From: Rana temporaria
Lineage: Eukaryota; Chordata; Amphibia; Anura; Ranidae
Assembly: GCF_905171775.1 (NCBI RefSeq)
Contig: NC_053489.1
Coordinates: 326,650,089-326,714,088 of the forward strand
DNA length: 64,000 nucleotides
Reading direction: 5' to 3'
Shown here: piece after piece, positions 33,679 through 45,018 of the stretch
Position numbering within the stretch: position 1 is the stretch's first letter
Layout of the letters: each line of letters begins with the position of its first letter
Translations under genes and position numbers: made by a program
The notes under the pieces: generated by a model
What the model was told of the DNA's origin: nothing
Seen by the model: the letters and a program-made list of their open reading frames with translations, nothing else
Databases searched by the model: none

Positions 33679-34190
33679 GTCTACCTTCTGAACTACAGAG
33701 GTGCTGAGAGGAGGAGTTTCAGGGGGTGTCGTCAGTACAGGAGTCACTGCGTGCAGACAGCAAAATATCATGGGATATGTAGCCTTTAGGAACTAAAAGT
33801 AAACAACAAAAAAGCAGCTGTAAAGCATGCTGTGAATCCAGAAAGTTGTGGAAAACAATGATCAGCAGACAGGCAGATCTCTCAACATGAAAAGAGATTT
33901 TACAAGTAAGCCTTTACTGGCTTGTCAAAAATGCTTATGGTTTGTATTGTTTTTACAATTATGATGTTATAAATTAAAAGTTTATGCTATGGCCATAGAA
34001 CTCCTCTAGCTGCTAACATATTTATAAGTATAAAAATGGACCAGTAATTAGGAAAACTAACATTGGCAGTTTCATGAAAGCCTGTAAATATTTCTATCTT
34101 AAAATCTCTACTCTTCTATTTTGTTTCAACCATAAGATCTACATGTGAAAATAGGTAGTATCACCCATAAAGATATGTGTTTAACTTCTG
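33679..34190. other. No gene recognised
   Basis: AT-rich; nothing coding or repetitive recognised. Confidence 0.45.
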
Positions 34191-34430
34191 TTAGGCCTCG
34201 CACACATTACGTACAGATATTTTTTTGCAGAGGAAACCGGTCGTGTGTATATCTTCGTCGAGGAAACTGTCAAGAAACTCGACGAGCCAAAAAGAGAGCA
34301 AGTTCTCTATTTCCTTGACAGGAATGGAGAAAATTGGCTTGTCGAGTTTCTCGACGGCTTCACAAGGAACTCGACGAGCAAAACAATGTGTTTCGCCCGT
34401 CGAGTTCCTCGGTCGTGTGTACAAGGCTTA
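34191..34430. mobile_element. Miniature element, GGCCTCGCACACA ends, TTA duplication
   Basis: The element spans 34194-34427 between TTA (34191-34193) and TTA (34428-34430). The ends GGCCTCGCACACA and TGTGTACAAGGC match loosely. The inside is a strong palindrome of GTCGAGTTCCTTG/CAAGAAACTCGAC motifs. Related by its ends to 14342 and 45822. Confidence 0.82.
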
Positions 34431-34689
34431 AATGTTCCTGCACTTAACGTGGAGCTCCAGGCTCCTTCGGAAAAAATGACAAGCCATCAGCTACAAATAA
34501 AATAGCTGTTGACTTTTATTAGACATTTACCTGTCCATGAATCCGGTGGTGTCTTTTTAATCAGCTCTCGGGTTCTGCCACCTCCATCTCGGGCAAGGGA
34601 AACCTTTTGGGTGAAACTCCGCTTTAACATCCAATCTAGAACAAATTTGTTTTACACACTGGGGGAAATGTACAGAAACTTACTTAGAA

Positions 34690-34815
34690 TATGGTGCAGC
34701 TGTGTATAGTAGCCAATCAGCTTCTAACTTCAGCTTGTTAAATTAAGCTTTGACAATAAATCCTGGAAGCTGATTGGTTTCTATGCAGAGCTGCACCAGA
34801 TTTCGCATTCTCCAG
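34690..34815. mobile_element. Short palindromic repeat (GGTGCAGCT... AGCTGCACC)
   Basis: ATGGTGCAGCTGTGTATAGT and GCCAATCAGCTTCTAAC on the left pair with GAAGCTGATTGGTTTCTATG and AGAGCTGCACCA on the right. It resembles a palindromic miniature element common in frog genomes. Confidence 0.6.
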
Positions 34816-34869
34816 TTTTAGTAACCCCAATTGTGATACTAAAAGAGTACATATTTTGTTTATTAACTC

Positions 34870-35277
34870 TTAAAGGGGTTTCAAAAGTAATATTTTTTTC
34901 CCCTAAATAGCTTCCTTTACCTTAGTGCAGTCCTCCTTCACTTACCTCATCCTTCCATTTTACTTTTAAATGTCCTAATTTCTTCTGAGAAATCCTCACT
35001 TCCTGTTCTTCTGTCTGTAACTACACACAGTAATGCAAGGCTTTCTCCCTGGTGTGGAGAAAGCCTCTTGAGGGGGGAGGGGGCGAGCAGGAGGGTCAGG
35101 ACACTCTCTACTTTGCAGATAGAGAAAGGAGCTGTGTGTTAGTGGGCGTCCTGACACTCCTGCTCAAAATAAGGACATTTAAAAGCAAAATCGAAGCATG
35201 AGGTAAGTGAAGGAGGACTGCACTAAGGTAAAGGAAGCTATTTAGGGGGAAAAAAATTACCTTTACAACCCTTTTAA
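34870..35277. mobile_element. Palindromic TTAA element (family E), copy 1
   Basis: The element spans 34874-35273 between TTAA at 34870-34873 and 35274-35277. Ends AGGGGTTTCAAAAG and CTTTACAACCCTT. Long arms contain GCTTCCTTTACCTTAGTGCA and its complement. The TTAA duplication indicates piggyBac-type movement. Confidence 0.85.
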
Positions 35278-37439
35278 GTAAACAGGTGTTCATTGTCAAC
35301 TTTAGCTTTACTAAATCTGAGAAAATTACCCTACAATGTCACCCCAGATTATTGGACCAGCAAGCAAATTTAAAGTTACACTTTATTTAAAGTGTATTTA
35401 AGACATAAACTCTTTTATTGTTCTGTTTTTGTTTTGTTTTAGATTTGGAAAGAATACAGAAATGTTAAAGCCCCAGGTTAAGATTTTTTCCCGTTGGTAT
35501 CCCCACTAGTGAGATTTTATTTTGGTGACTATTGGCTAAAGCCTAGCTCCCACTGTTGAACTTGTTCTCCTGAACTCTGCAATGCACATTATGCACATTG
35601 ATGAACTGTGGTGTCGTTAATTTATAATTGCACCCCAACGCACCTGTGGTGCAGCACACCACAAGTCACAAAAACTCACTACTGTGCATTGTGGTGGCTG
35701 CTACATAAAATAGTGCATGCACCTGTTTTTGGTGTGCTTTGGTGTTTAAGACAGGTTGTCGCAATACAATGAACAGTAATGTAAATGCATTAACACACTG
35801 CAACAGAATCCAAACTTTGACAGCTGTCTCCAGTACAGAAATAAAGGGAAAACCTTCCAATCAGAACACCTGTTCTGTTGACAACCGTGACTTGTAAGTC
35901 AAATGGAACAGCAAAAAAACTACTGAAAACTAAAATTTATACTTTTGGCTATAGATGCACTTAATTAATCCTAGATTTCCCAGCCTGTAATATGTGATCT
36001 GTGTGAGATTTGAAAGCTGGATCAACTCTACAATAAGTACCATTTGAAGTATATTTTATCTGCCAGGATAATATATGTAATCTATACTGTATGTTGTACA
36101 ACTATGTAGATAAAATATATCTGTATATCTGTACTGTTTCAGTATTTTTCACAGATGCAATGTTTAAATTAGTTATCACAGCATGGTATTGTTTTTGCAC
36201 TGTTTTCAGAACCTAAAATGTTTACTAGCATAAACTTAGTTAGCATTTTGCAGTGTGCAGGACCTACCAAGTATGTAGAGAAAGATACAAACCCCTTTTC
36301 TGTTCTGCAGTTGCATCAGTCTGTCCAAGGTGATAATGACAACCTGGTATGTTAGGCTATCCGCAGATGGCTTGCAGTTTGTGTTAATTAACACTACATT
36401 GCCCTTCTGTACATTCCTGCCATATTTGGACGAATGTTTTCACTATAGCATTACCATAGTAGAACATATTGGATTTAAAGATGAACTTCCTGCACATATA
36501 TTTGGTTACTCATTTATTGCATTAAAAAAATTATAATAATTCAGATATGATTTTTAATGTGTAGACAATTGGATTATAAAGACATAAGTCTACAGTGGCA
36601 ATTATGTTTTGGCAGTTTTCTAATACAACCATTGGGTTTTCAAAAACAAAAATGAATGCATTTTTTCCAAATGTATAATAGATTTATGCTACATTTCCAT
36701 TTTGCATCAAAATATTGGTTAGTGGAGGTTTACTTTAAAGTGTATTTAAAACTCAATAAATAACTTCTGTTATTTGATCTCTTTTTGTCTTTTACACATG
36801 CCATTGGAAGGTTTTGCTATATCTTTTTGATAAAATACAAAAAAAATGCTGTTGATCCTAACAAGAAATGCAGTGCTGTCCTGTGTCCTATAGTTCTGCA
36901 CACTTATTATCCTGTCCTAGGGTGATACTCCTGTAATTTCAATACAATGTGTAAGCTTAGTCACCTACGGACAGGAGATATGTTATTGGCATGATCACTA
37001 TGTGAAAATAAGGGAAATAAAAAAAAGAGCAAGATTTAAATTTAAATTTAAAATTAATGTAGCTATCACATCTAAAGAATGATAGGGTACAATATATTAC
37101 AATTGTGTAGTGCCACCTCCGTAAGGTCAGCTGGAAGATAACTGACCCCAAAGGTTGCCCTGACCTTGCAAGCCTTCTGACACCTTTGACACCCTGGGTT
37201 TAGACATAAGTATTTTACTAAGGATTTTTAGGTTAACGGAGAGAAAGCAATGTAATGCAGATATTTTTACAATCTCAAAACTTAGTCTTAGCAAGTCTAC
37301 AGAGGATATACAATACAAGGGAAATCACAATAAATCAAATGGTAATAACCAATAGGCCCTGGAAGAACCTATGACCCCAGGTATAAAAAAGGAGAAGAAA
37401 TACCTTTCCATGTCAAGACGCTTCCCCTAATTCCTGATG
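35278..37439. other. No gene or element recognised
   Basis: About 2.2 kb of AT-rich, apparently single-copy DNA. No reading frame with recognisable homology and no convincing exon was found. An isolated TTTAAATTTAAATTTAAA run lies near 37034-37052. Confidence 0.5.
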
Positions 37440-38230
37440 CCAGGGGCCCAGATAGTAAACAATTTCTAAGTCAGAGGGGGCGGGGTCACCCGTACACGTC
37501 ACTGGGTAACCCCGGAGATTCCTCTTGCATCTCTGGACCCGCCCTCAGCTATATAAGAGCTGTCAGGCTGGCGGCACATCATTTGTCGGTTGCCTCCGGT
37601 GGAGGCAGGATCGCGTGCGTCTTATCCTCGCTGGAGATCGAGAATGGATTACATCGCTGGAGATCGAGAATGAATTACATCGCTGGAATCTTTTCATTTT
37701 ATTTAAAAAAAAAATTAATAAAGGACTCGTCCGAACCGTCTCCTGAAGTTTTTTTAACATTTTGACACTTTTTTTGGTGAAATGGTAGGGATACAATGTA
37801 CCTCTTACCAATTCACATGGGGGGTGGCATCTGGGGGTCCCCTTTGTTAAAGGGGCTTCCAGATTCTGATAAGCCCCCCGCCCGCAGACCCCCACATCCA
37901 CCGAGCAAGGGTTGTGGGGATGAGGCCCTTGTCCCCATCAACATGGGGACATCCTCCCCATGTTGAGGGCATGTGTCCTGGTATGGTTCAGGAGGGGGGT
38001 GCTCTCTCATCCCCCCTCTTTTTCCTGTGGCGTGCCAGGTTGCATGCTCAGATAAGGGTCTGGTATGGATTTTTGGGGGGAACCTCACGCCATTTTTTTT
38101 AAATTTGGCGCAGGGTTCCCCATAATATCCGCACCAGACCTGAAGGGCCTGGTAATGGAATTTGGGGGGACCCCTATGCATTTTCTTTCAATGACTTTCA
38201 ATCTGTATTGCCAGGACCCAACAATTCATT
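37440..38230 (+). repeat. Single-arm relative of the 10-kb palindrome, with TATA box and poly(A) signal
   Basis: CAGAGGGGGCGGGGTCAC, CAGCTATATAAGAGCTGTCA (TATA at 37550-37557), ATTAATAAAGGACTCGTCC (AATAAA at 37717-37722) and GGTGAAATGGTAGGGATACA lie in order. They are followed by GGGGTCCCCTTTGTTAAAGG, CCCTTGTCCCCATCAACATG and GGTCTGGTATGGATTTT. This matches the right arm of the foldback element (about 11215-12060) in the same order, but is present here as one unpaired copy. It continues directly into family A (38230-38685), so the palindrome arm is likely a piece of this longer repeat. Confidence 0.75.
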
Positions 38231-38685
38231 ATAACCGCGAGCAGTTTTAAATGACTTTTTTCCTTTAGAAATTTAATTTTGTGCATGGACTGTTTTAAAC
38301 AAGGGAAACATGTGCTACTTTACAGGCATACTATAGACACCCCAGGTACAAAATTTAAAGGAATATGTCACTTTTGTTGTTTCACTTTAAGCATTATCAA
38401 AATCACTGCTCCTGAAAAAACTGCAGTTTTTAAAACTTTTTTTGCATTGATACATGTCCCCTGGGGCAGGACCCGGGTCCCCGAACCCTTTTTATGACAA
38501 TAACTTGTATATTAACCTTTAAAATTAGCACTTTAGATTTCTCCCATAGACTTTTAAAGGGTGTTTCACGGCTTTTCGAATTTGCCGCGAACACCCCAAA
38601 TTGTTTGCTGTTCGGCGAACGGGCGAACAGCCAATGTTTGAGTCAAACTCATGTTCGACCTGAACTTAAAGCTCATCCCTAGTAG
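38231..38685. repeat. Dispersed repeat family A, most complete copy
   Basis: TAACCGCGAGCAGTTTTAAA, ACAGGCATACTATAGACACC, TTTCACTTTAAGCATTATCA, TTTGCATTGATACATGTCCC, GTTCGGCGAACGGGCGAAC and the end AGCTCATCCCTA. The terminus TAGGGATGAGC is hAT-like. Confidence 0.75.
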
Positions 38686-39633
38686 CAAGTTACTGACATT
38701 AAAAAAACATCTTGAAAATCAAATGCAAGAACATCTCTTTAGTTTTGGACAGTTTTGGTAAGGTTAAAGCTTTTGTGAACCCTTTATTTCTGTATGTGCC
38801 CCAATTTAGAAACATTTGAATTTAACTTTCATTCTGCATGCTGCACATTAATCATTTACTAGACAGTGAAGCCAGGATGATGGATCAGGATTTAGTACCT
38901 TTCAAAGCAAGTTGGCAGTGGCAGCTACCATGTTTACATCCTAATAGGTTTATTTGAAGACATACCCAAGTTTATAATAACAATAAATCAACTGGCTAGC
39001 AGTTTTTAAAATAGAAATGTACTTCTTGTTACAATATTCAGCCTTCAGTGCTGCCCCCCACCCCTTACTCACCATTTCAGGTCCCAAAATTGGTTCCCGC
39101 TGTGGGTTGAATGTTTTCGAGGGGCATTCAGCCTACTTTCTGTAAGCCCAGGGCATCAAGGATCCACAACTTGGGGGTACGCCATCAAGCCACCCTGGGA
39201 TCACAGGAGAATGCTGCAGAGAGTAATGCCATGTCATTATGGAACACCATTCTCTGTATAATGTAGCACCCACCTTTGAAAGATCAAGAGAAGGAGGAAA
39301 AGGACCTTGACATAACACAACTGGCCCGAGGGTCCATGGGGAAAAATGTATTAAAGAAAGACAGCAGGAAGCTCCAAGGGAGTGAGCTTTAACAATGAAT
39401 GTATTTATTTAAAGGAACGGGTGAGCCAAATAATTTGTTAATGAGTTATAAGTGATCATTCAGGTAATAGCCATATTGTATATCATGCTTGGCTATTTAC
39501 AGGAATGACCATCCAAGGTGATTTTAATGTGCAAGTCATTTGCATAAATCCATTGCCATATTTTAACATATGCATTTATTTATTTTCATACATATACAGT
39601 ACTGTATATATAGATATATGAAAATCATGACTG
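38686..39633. other. No gene recognised
   Basis: Nothing coding or repetitive recognised, including the GC-richer part at 39050-39330. Confidence 0.45.
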
Positions 39634-40139
39634 TTAAAGGGGTTGTAAAGGAAACATTTTTTTCCCCTAAATAGCTTCCTTTACCTTAGTGCAGTCCTCC
39701 TTCTATTACCTCATCCTTCGGTTTTGCTTTTAAATGTCCTTATTTCTTCTGAGAAATCCTCACTTCCTGTTCTTCTGTCTGTAACTCCACACAGTAATGC
39801 AAGGCTTTCTCCCTGGTGTGCAGAAAGCCTCTTGAGGGGGGAGGGGGCAAGCAGGAGGGTCAGGACGTTCTCTACTTTGCAGATAGAGAAAGGAGCTGTG
39901 TGTTAGTAGTTGTCCTGACACTCCTGCTCGCCCCCTCAAGATGCTTTCTCCACACCAGGGAGAAAGTGTCGCATTACTGTGTGGAGTTACAGACAGAAGA
40001 ACAGGAAGTGAGGATTTCTCAGAAGAAATAAGGACATTTAAAAGCAAAATTGAAGGATGAGGTAAGTGAAGGAGGACTGCACTAAGGTAAAGGAAGCTAT
40101 TTAGGAAAAAAACATTTTTTTACTTTACAACCCCTTTAA
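39634..40139. mobile_element. Palindromic TTAA element (family E), copy 2, complete
   Basis: The element spans 39638-40135 between TTAA at 39634-39637 and 40136-40139. Ends AGGGGTTGTAAAGGAAA and TTTACAACCCCT. The arms are near-perfect complements (CCTCACTTCCTGTTCTTCTG pairs with CAGAAGAACAGGAAGTGAGG). Partial copies are at 43480-43770 and 57975-58145. Confidence 0.9.
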
Positions 40140-40744
40140 ATACTAGTGGCAGCCTCTTTTAATTGGTTGTGGTGGTATCTTGGCCTGCTTTCTAAATATA
40201 TTTATATATTTTTTGTTGACATTTAATTTAATTGTTGCTACAGAGCTGTACTAATCAAAGCAAGTAGACCAATGAGATATACCAGGTCAGACACAGTGCT
40301 ATGCATCCATTGATGCATATAAGCAGAGCTGATTCATTTTCTATATAAGAATTCCATCTGTTATATCTGGTATTATACTTGCTGTAGACATTTGATTTAT
40401 TTGGCTGACTAACATGTGCTCTGATATTTGCAAAGCAGAGACATTTACTTGAATTTGAGCTTACTTTATTAGGTAGTATTGGAGACAAATTCTAATTATG
40501 CAGAATTTTTTTTATTATCTATGATTTCATGGATGCCAATTTAATTGGTTCAAAGCTGACATGCCTATGCCTAATATTAGCTTTTGGCATAAACTGCTGT
40601 AGTTTTAAAATTACATGGGGAGGAATAATCTTCCTGTACATGCATATCTGATGGATATAAGATTAATATTAATAATAATGATTCCGTATACTTTAGTAAT
40701 CCCAAAGGGAAATAAATAATAATAATATTAATACTGCCATATAC
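40140..40744. other. No gene recognised
   Basis: AT-rich DNA with TAATAATAAT-type runs near 40665-40730. Confidence 0.45.
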
Positions 40745-41171
40745 TTAAAAGAGAAATATGGGAATTACAATCCATCAATCCCAGCTGGAGCTATTTCCCG
40801 CTGCCTCTAAGACCGAGAGCTGAGCGATCAAACACTGCTAATCACTCATCTCTAGGTTCTCAGCCTGCAGAGAGCTGGTGACTTACAGTCTCTATGCACC
40901 TCCAGCACTCCCTGAAGCGCTGGGCTGTGGAGGGGACTGGAACAGCTAGCTTAGGATCTCAGCAGCTCACTGGGAGGCTGAGCCATCTGCATGTTTATGC
41001 TTTTGGGCAGATCCTGACCATATGGACCAGGTCTGTAACGTCAGCTGACAGCGTGCTATAGCCCACTGTGTGCCCAAAATGGGTAACAGGAGTGCAGAAC
41101 TATCTGCACCCTTTTGACCCACAGGGGAGGTACTGTGTAACCCAAAAAATCTGACCATACTTCTTCTTTAA
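40745..41171. mobile_element. TTAA-flanked miniature element, AAGAGAAATATGG ends
   Basis: The element spans 40749-41167 between TTAA at 40745-40748 and 41168-41171. Ends AAGAGAAATATGG and, reversed, CCATACTTCTTCTT. The right TTAA is also the left target site of the next element, so two elements abut exactly. Confidence 0.78.
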
Positions 41172-41555
41172 GGCCCCTTCCACACGGGAATGGATACGTT
41201 GCAGCGGTCCGCCAGCTCAGCGGGAGATCTCTCCATTGATCTCCACTGAGCCGGCGGATGACAGGTCCCTCTGTGCTCACTGAGTGGGGAGGGGCTTGTG
41301 GAGCGCCGCTTCTTTTCTATGGAGAGATCGGACAAAAAACAGACAGCATTTCCGTTTTCATCAGATCTCACCCAATCTGATCCACCAGGACGGATGGCAA
41401 CGTATTGCCATACGTCTGATTTTAGCGGATCGGATCAAATCGGATGTCAGCGGACATGGTCACCGCTGACATCCGACGCTCCACAGAGTTTTATGAAGCA
41501 CTCGTTCAGGTCCGCTAAAAAAATTGAACGGTTTGCCCATGTGAATAGGGCCTAA
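41169..41555. mobile_element. Miniature element, GGCCCCTTCCACACGGG ends, TAA duplication
   Basis: The element spans 41172-41552. It starts GGCCCCTTCCACACGGG, ends CCCATGTGAATAGGGCC, and has TAA at 41169-41171 and 41553-41555. Inside are GCGGATCGGATCAAATCGGA and ACATCCGACGCTCCACAGAG motifs shared with 21711-22092. Confidence 0.85.
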
Positions 41556-42002
41556 GACATGCTAATGGATATTAACCTCCCCGACGGTATGATTATGTCA
41601 GATTTTTGATGCTGAAAGCGGTACAATGTTTTGCATGGAAATGTGGCATTTTATATTGTAGGCCTGTAATTCTTAGGAATAACACACTTAAATCTGTCCA
41701 AACAAGAGTCTAGTAGACATCCCGGCTATGACATAGTTCAAAACACAAAATCCTAAATTATAATATAATAAATAATGTTTTTTATTTTTATTTGTCTCCA
41801 CCCCCGGGACATCTCTAGATATTTTTAGCTAAAAAGAAAGCAAACTAACTATAGGTGGAAATATTCACAGATGTTATTGAGAGGTGTCTGAAGATTTACT
41901 ATAGTTTAATGAATATTAAACCATCCCTCCTTTGTTTTGTTTGTTGATATATATATAGTTGATATATATATATATAGTTTAAAGAAGCTGTTCCCTAACA
42001 GT
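41556..42002. other. No gene recognised
   Basis: AT-rich DNA with short TATATA runs (41945-41975). Confidence 0.45.
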
Positions 42003-42430
42003 AGGGATGAGCCGAACACCCCCCCCGTTCGGTTCGCACCAGAACCTTCGAACGGACCGACCGTTCGCGCGAACATTTAGAACCCCATTGACGTCTATGG
42101 GACTCGAACGTTCGAATTCAAAAGTGCTTATTTTAAAGCCTAATATGCAAGTTATTGTTGTAAAACGTCTTTGAGAACCCGGGTCTTGCCCCAGAGAACA
42201 TGTATCTATGGAAAAAAAGTTTTAAAAACGGTCGTTTTTTCTGGAGCAGTGATTTTAATGATGCTTAAAGTGAAAAAAAAAATTCCTTTAAATATCGTAC
42301 CTGCTGGGTGTCTATAGTATGCCTGTGAGGTTGCACATGTTTAGAACTGTCCCTGCACAAAATGAGATTAATATATGAAAAAAGTAATTTAATACTGCTT
42401 GCGGCTTTAATGTAATGTCTGATCCCTGCA
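42003..42430 (-). repeat. Dispersed repeat family A, reverse copy
   Basis: The terminus TAGGGATGAGCCGAACACC is followed by GTTCGGTTCGCACCAGAAC and the complement of the family A body up to CACATGTTTAGAACTGTCCC. Opposite orientation to 5395 and 38231. Confidence 0.7.
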
Positions 42431-42464
42431 ATATGGATGAAAATCATTGATAAAAATAGCACAG

Positions 42465-42982
42465 ACACAGACAGTACACACACCACGTAGCTTTAGGTGC
42501 ACACTGCAGAGGACACGGGCAGTACACACCACGTAGCTTTAAGTGCACACTGCAGAGGACACGGGCAGTACACACACCAAATAGCTTTAAGTGCACACTG
42601 CAGAGGACATGGGCAGTACACACACCACGTAGCTTTAGGTGCACACTGCAGAGACACGGGCAGTACACACACCACGTAGCTTTAGGTGCACACTGCAGAG
42701 ACACGGGCAGTACACACACCACGTAGCTTTAGGTGCACACTGCAGAGGACACAGGCAGTACACACCATGTAGCTTTAGGTGCACACTGCAGAGGACACAG
42801 GCAGTACACACCACGTAGCTTTAGGTGCACACTGCAGAGAACACGGGCAGTACACACCACGTAGCTTTAGGTGCACACTGCAGAGGACATGGGCAGTACA
42901 CACACCACGCAGCTTTAGGTGCACACTGCAGAGGACACAGGCAGTACACACCACGTAGCTTTAGGTGCACACTGCAGAGGAT
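42465..42982. repeat. 47-bp minisatellite
   Basis: About 11 copies of a ~45-48-bp unit containing GCAGTACACACACCACGTAG, CTTTAGGTGCACACTGCAGA and GGACACG. Copies differ mainly by CACA indels and single bases. Confidence 0.93.
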
Positions 42983-43164
42983 AATAAAAAGGGTATATTA
43001 ATCTGTATCCTGTGCAAAGATGTGCCTTTGTAGGGCACCTTAAAGCAGGGACGTGTGGTGAGGTGAGTTACTGCTGAGGCACTGGCTAGTATCATAGCCA
43101 AATACACACAGGTTACACACGCTGTAAACGTTAGAGCGAGAGCAATAATTCTAGTACTAGACTT

Positions 43165-43440
43165 CCTCTGTAAAGCCTCATACACATGATCGGATTTTCA
43201 GACGGAAATTGTGTGATGACAGGATGTTGGAGGAAAATCCGACCGTTTGTATGCTCCATCGGACAATTGTTGTCAAATTTTCCGTGGACAAATGTTGGAT
43301 GGCAGGCTTTAAAATTTTCCGTGAACAACGGTCTGTTGTCAGATTTTCCAAGCGTGTGTACACAAGTCCGTCGGACAAAAGTCCAAAGTACAAACACGCA
43401 TACTCGGAAAAAATGCTCACCAAACACAACATTAGCAGAA
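43165..43440. mobile_element. Fragment of an AAGCCTCATACACATGATCGG-type miniature element
   Basis: TAAAGCCTCATACACATGATCG, GGATTTTCAGACGGAAATTG and TCAGATTTTCCAAGCGTGTG are typical of a frog miniature element. The right end is not found. Confidence 0.5.
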
Positions 43441-43479
43441 GGTGCCCAAAGGGTGGTGCTAAAGAGCTGAAAATCTACT

Positions 43480-43770
43480 TGTGCGCCAGGATGCCCCCTA
43501 ACGCACAGCTCCTTTCTTTATCTGCAACGTAGAGAGCATCCTGACTCTCCTGTAGTCCAAGGGAGGGGGCGAGCACGACACTCCACACAAGGGAGAAAGC
43601 CTGGCATTACTGTGTGGAGTTGCAGACAGAAGAACAGGAAGTGAGGATTTCTCAGAAGAAATAAGGACATTAAAAAGCAAAATTGAAGTATGAGGTAAGT
43701 GAAGGAGGACTGCACTAAGGTAAAGGAAGCTATTTAGGGAAAAAATTGTACCTTTACAACCCCTTTCAAA
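43480..43770. mobile_element. Family E palindromic element, partial
   Basis: ACGCACAGCTCCTTTCTTTA, GCGAGCACGACACTCCACAC, GCAAAATTGAAGTATGAGG and CTTTACAACCCCTTTCAA correspond to the right arm of 39638-40135. The left arm is lost. Confidence 0.7.
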
Positions 43771-44289
43771 TGCACACTGGATTTCTGACATGATCAATGG
43801 GTATTTTTCTGTACTTGAGTTTTTAAAGCAACATAACTTGGAGGCATGTGCATGTATTTCAGTAATGCTCTGCATATATGTTTTTTTTTTTTTAATTAGG
43901 CTCAGACAGATACTGATACTTCTAGGTGAAGCAGCTAGCAAGCTAAGAAAACCAAAAATGACTGCTATGAATAACAGTGCTGTGACTTCAGCGATCAGAA
44001 ATCTACAGCAGATACAAAGGGCTCAACTTGGAGACACAAGCTTTATTATTTTAGTGTACACATTTGGACCTACAGATAAAAGAACTTGCAGATGCCAGCT
44101 TTGATTTTCATCGTCTGCTAGAAGAATGGCAGCTGTAGGCAAACTGTAAAGCTACTCTCTTTTTTTTTACGCACTCTCTCATTGCTTTATTAACACTATG
44201 TCCTTCATAATGGAACAATGTCTAATAAAGAATTTAACTTTTTTATAAGAACAGCTAAAACGGAATGTGCAACTTTACATATTATGTCC
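43771..44289. other. No gene recognised
   Basis: A short plus-strand frame (43790-44101) has no homology I can name. It is bounded by no convincing splice sites. Confidence 0.4.
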
Positions 44290-44558
44290 CATGAGCAATT
44301 TGCCAATATTCTGCAACACTATTTGACAAATGTTTGTGGATGCCCCTTCAAATGACTCAGCTTCAACTGGGGTGTTAAAAAGTTAAAAGTACTGGAGATG
44401 CTACAAAATACTGTACACAGATATTTAAAACAATTTTGTGTTTCCAACCGCGTGGCAACAGTAACTCCTGACCTAAATTCTATTGAGCAATTTTGGAAAA
44501 AAATGGAAGCCGATTGCGAGCCAGGTCTTCTCATTCGACATCATCTTGTGTTGATGTT
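44290..44558 (+). pseudogene. Possible Tc1/mariner-like transposase remnant
   Basis: GTGGATGCCCCTTCAAATGA resembles a mariner-like terminus. A frame reads VTPDLNSIEQFWKKM, which fits the third catalytic motif (PDLNPIE.W) of Tc1/mariner transposases. Too short for a firm call. Confidence 0.35.
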
Positions 44559-44560
44559 CT

Positions 44561-45018
44561 TTAACCGCTTCAGCCCCGGACCATTTCGCTGGCCAAAGAC
44601 CAGGCCACTTTTTGTGATTCAGCACTGCGTCGCTTTAACTGACAATTGCGCGGTCGTGCGACGCTGTACCCAAACAAAATTGATGTCCTTTTTTTCCCAC
44701 AAATAGAGCTTTCTTTTGGTGGTATTTGATCACCTCTGCTGTTTTTATTTTTTGCACTATAAACAAAAATAGAGTGACAATTAAAAAAAAAAAAAAATTC
44801 AATATTTTTTACTTTTTGCTATAATAAATGTCCCCAAAAAATATATAATAAAATCATTTTTTTCCTCAGTTCAGGCCAATACGTATTCTTCTACATATTT
44901 TTGGTAAAAAAAAAATCGCAATAAATGTTTATTGATTGGTTTGCGCAAAATTTATAGCATCTACAAAATATTGGATAGTTTTATGGCATTTTTATTAATA
45001 TTTTTTTTTTACTAGTAA
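44561..45018. mobile_element. TTAA-flanked repeat (family B relative), right end missing
   Basis: TTAA at 44561-44564, then CCGCTTCAGCCCCGGACC, CTGACAATTGCGCGGTCGTG, TTTCTTTTGGTGGTATTTGA and TTTTACTTTTTGCTATAATA. This is the most recognisable copy of an abundant ranid repeat, which ends at ACTAGTAATGGC. Confidence 0.8.

Noticed and set aside
36290..36360. Possible small exon between TTCTGCAG and GTATGT
   Set aside because: The enclosed sequence has no recognisable protein similarity, and the signals alone occur often by chance in 64 kb.
42465..42982. CRISPR-like array of regular repeats
   Set aside because: There are no unique spacers between conserved repeats; the whole 47-bp unit repeats. 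The DNA is eukaryotic. The same reasoning applies to the arrays at 4363, 20280, 52253 and 59160.
43790..44101. Possible host exon in a 104-codon frame
   Set aside because: No convincing splice sites and no homology that I can name. The end of the frame is ordinary AT-rich sequence.
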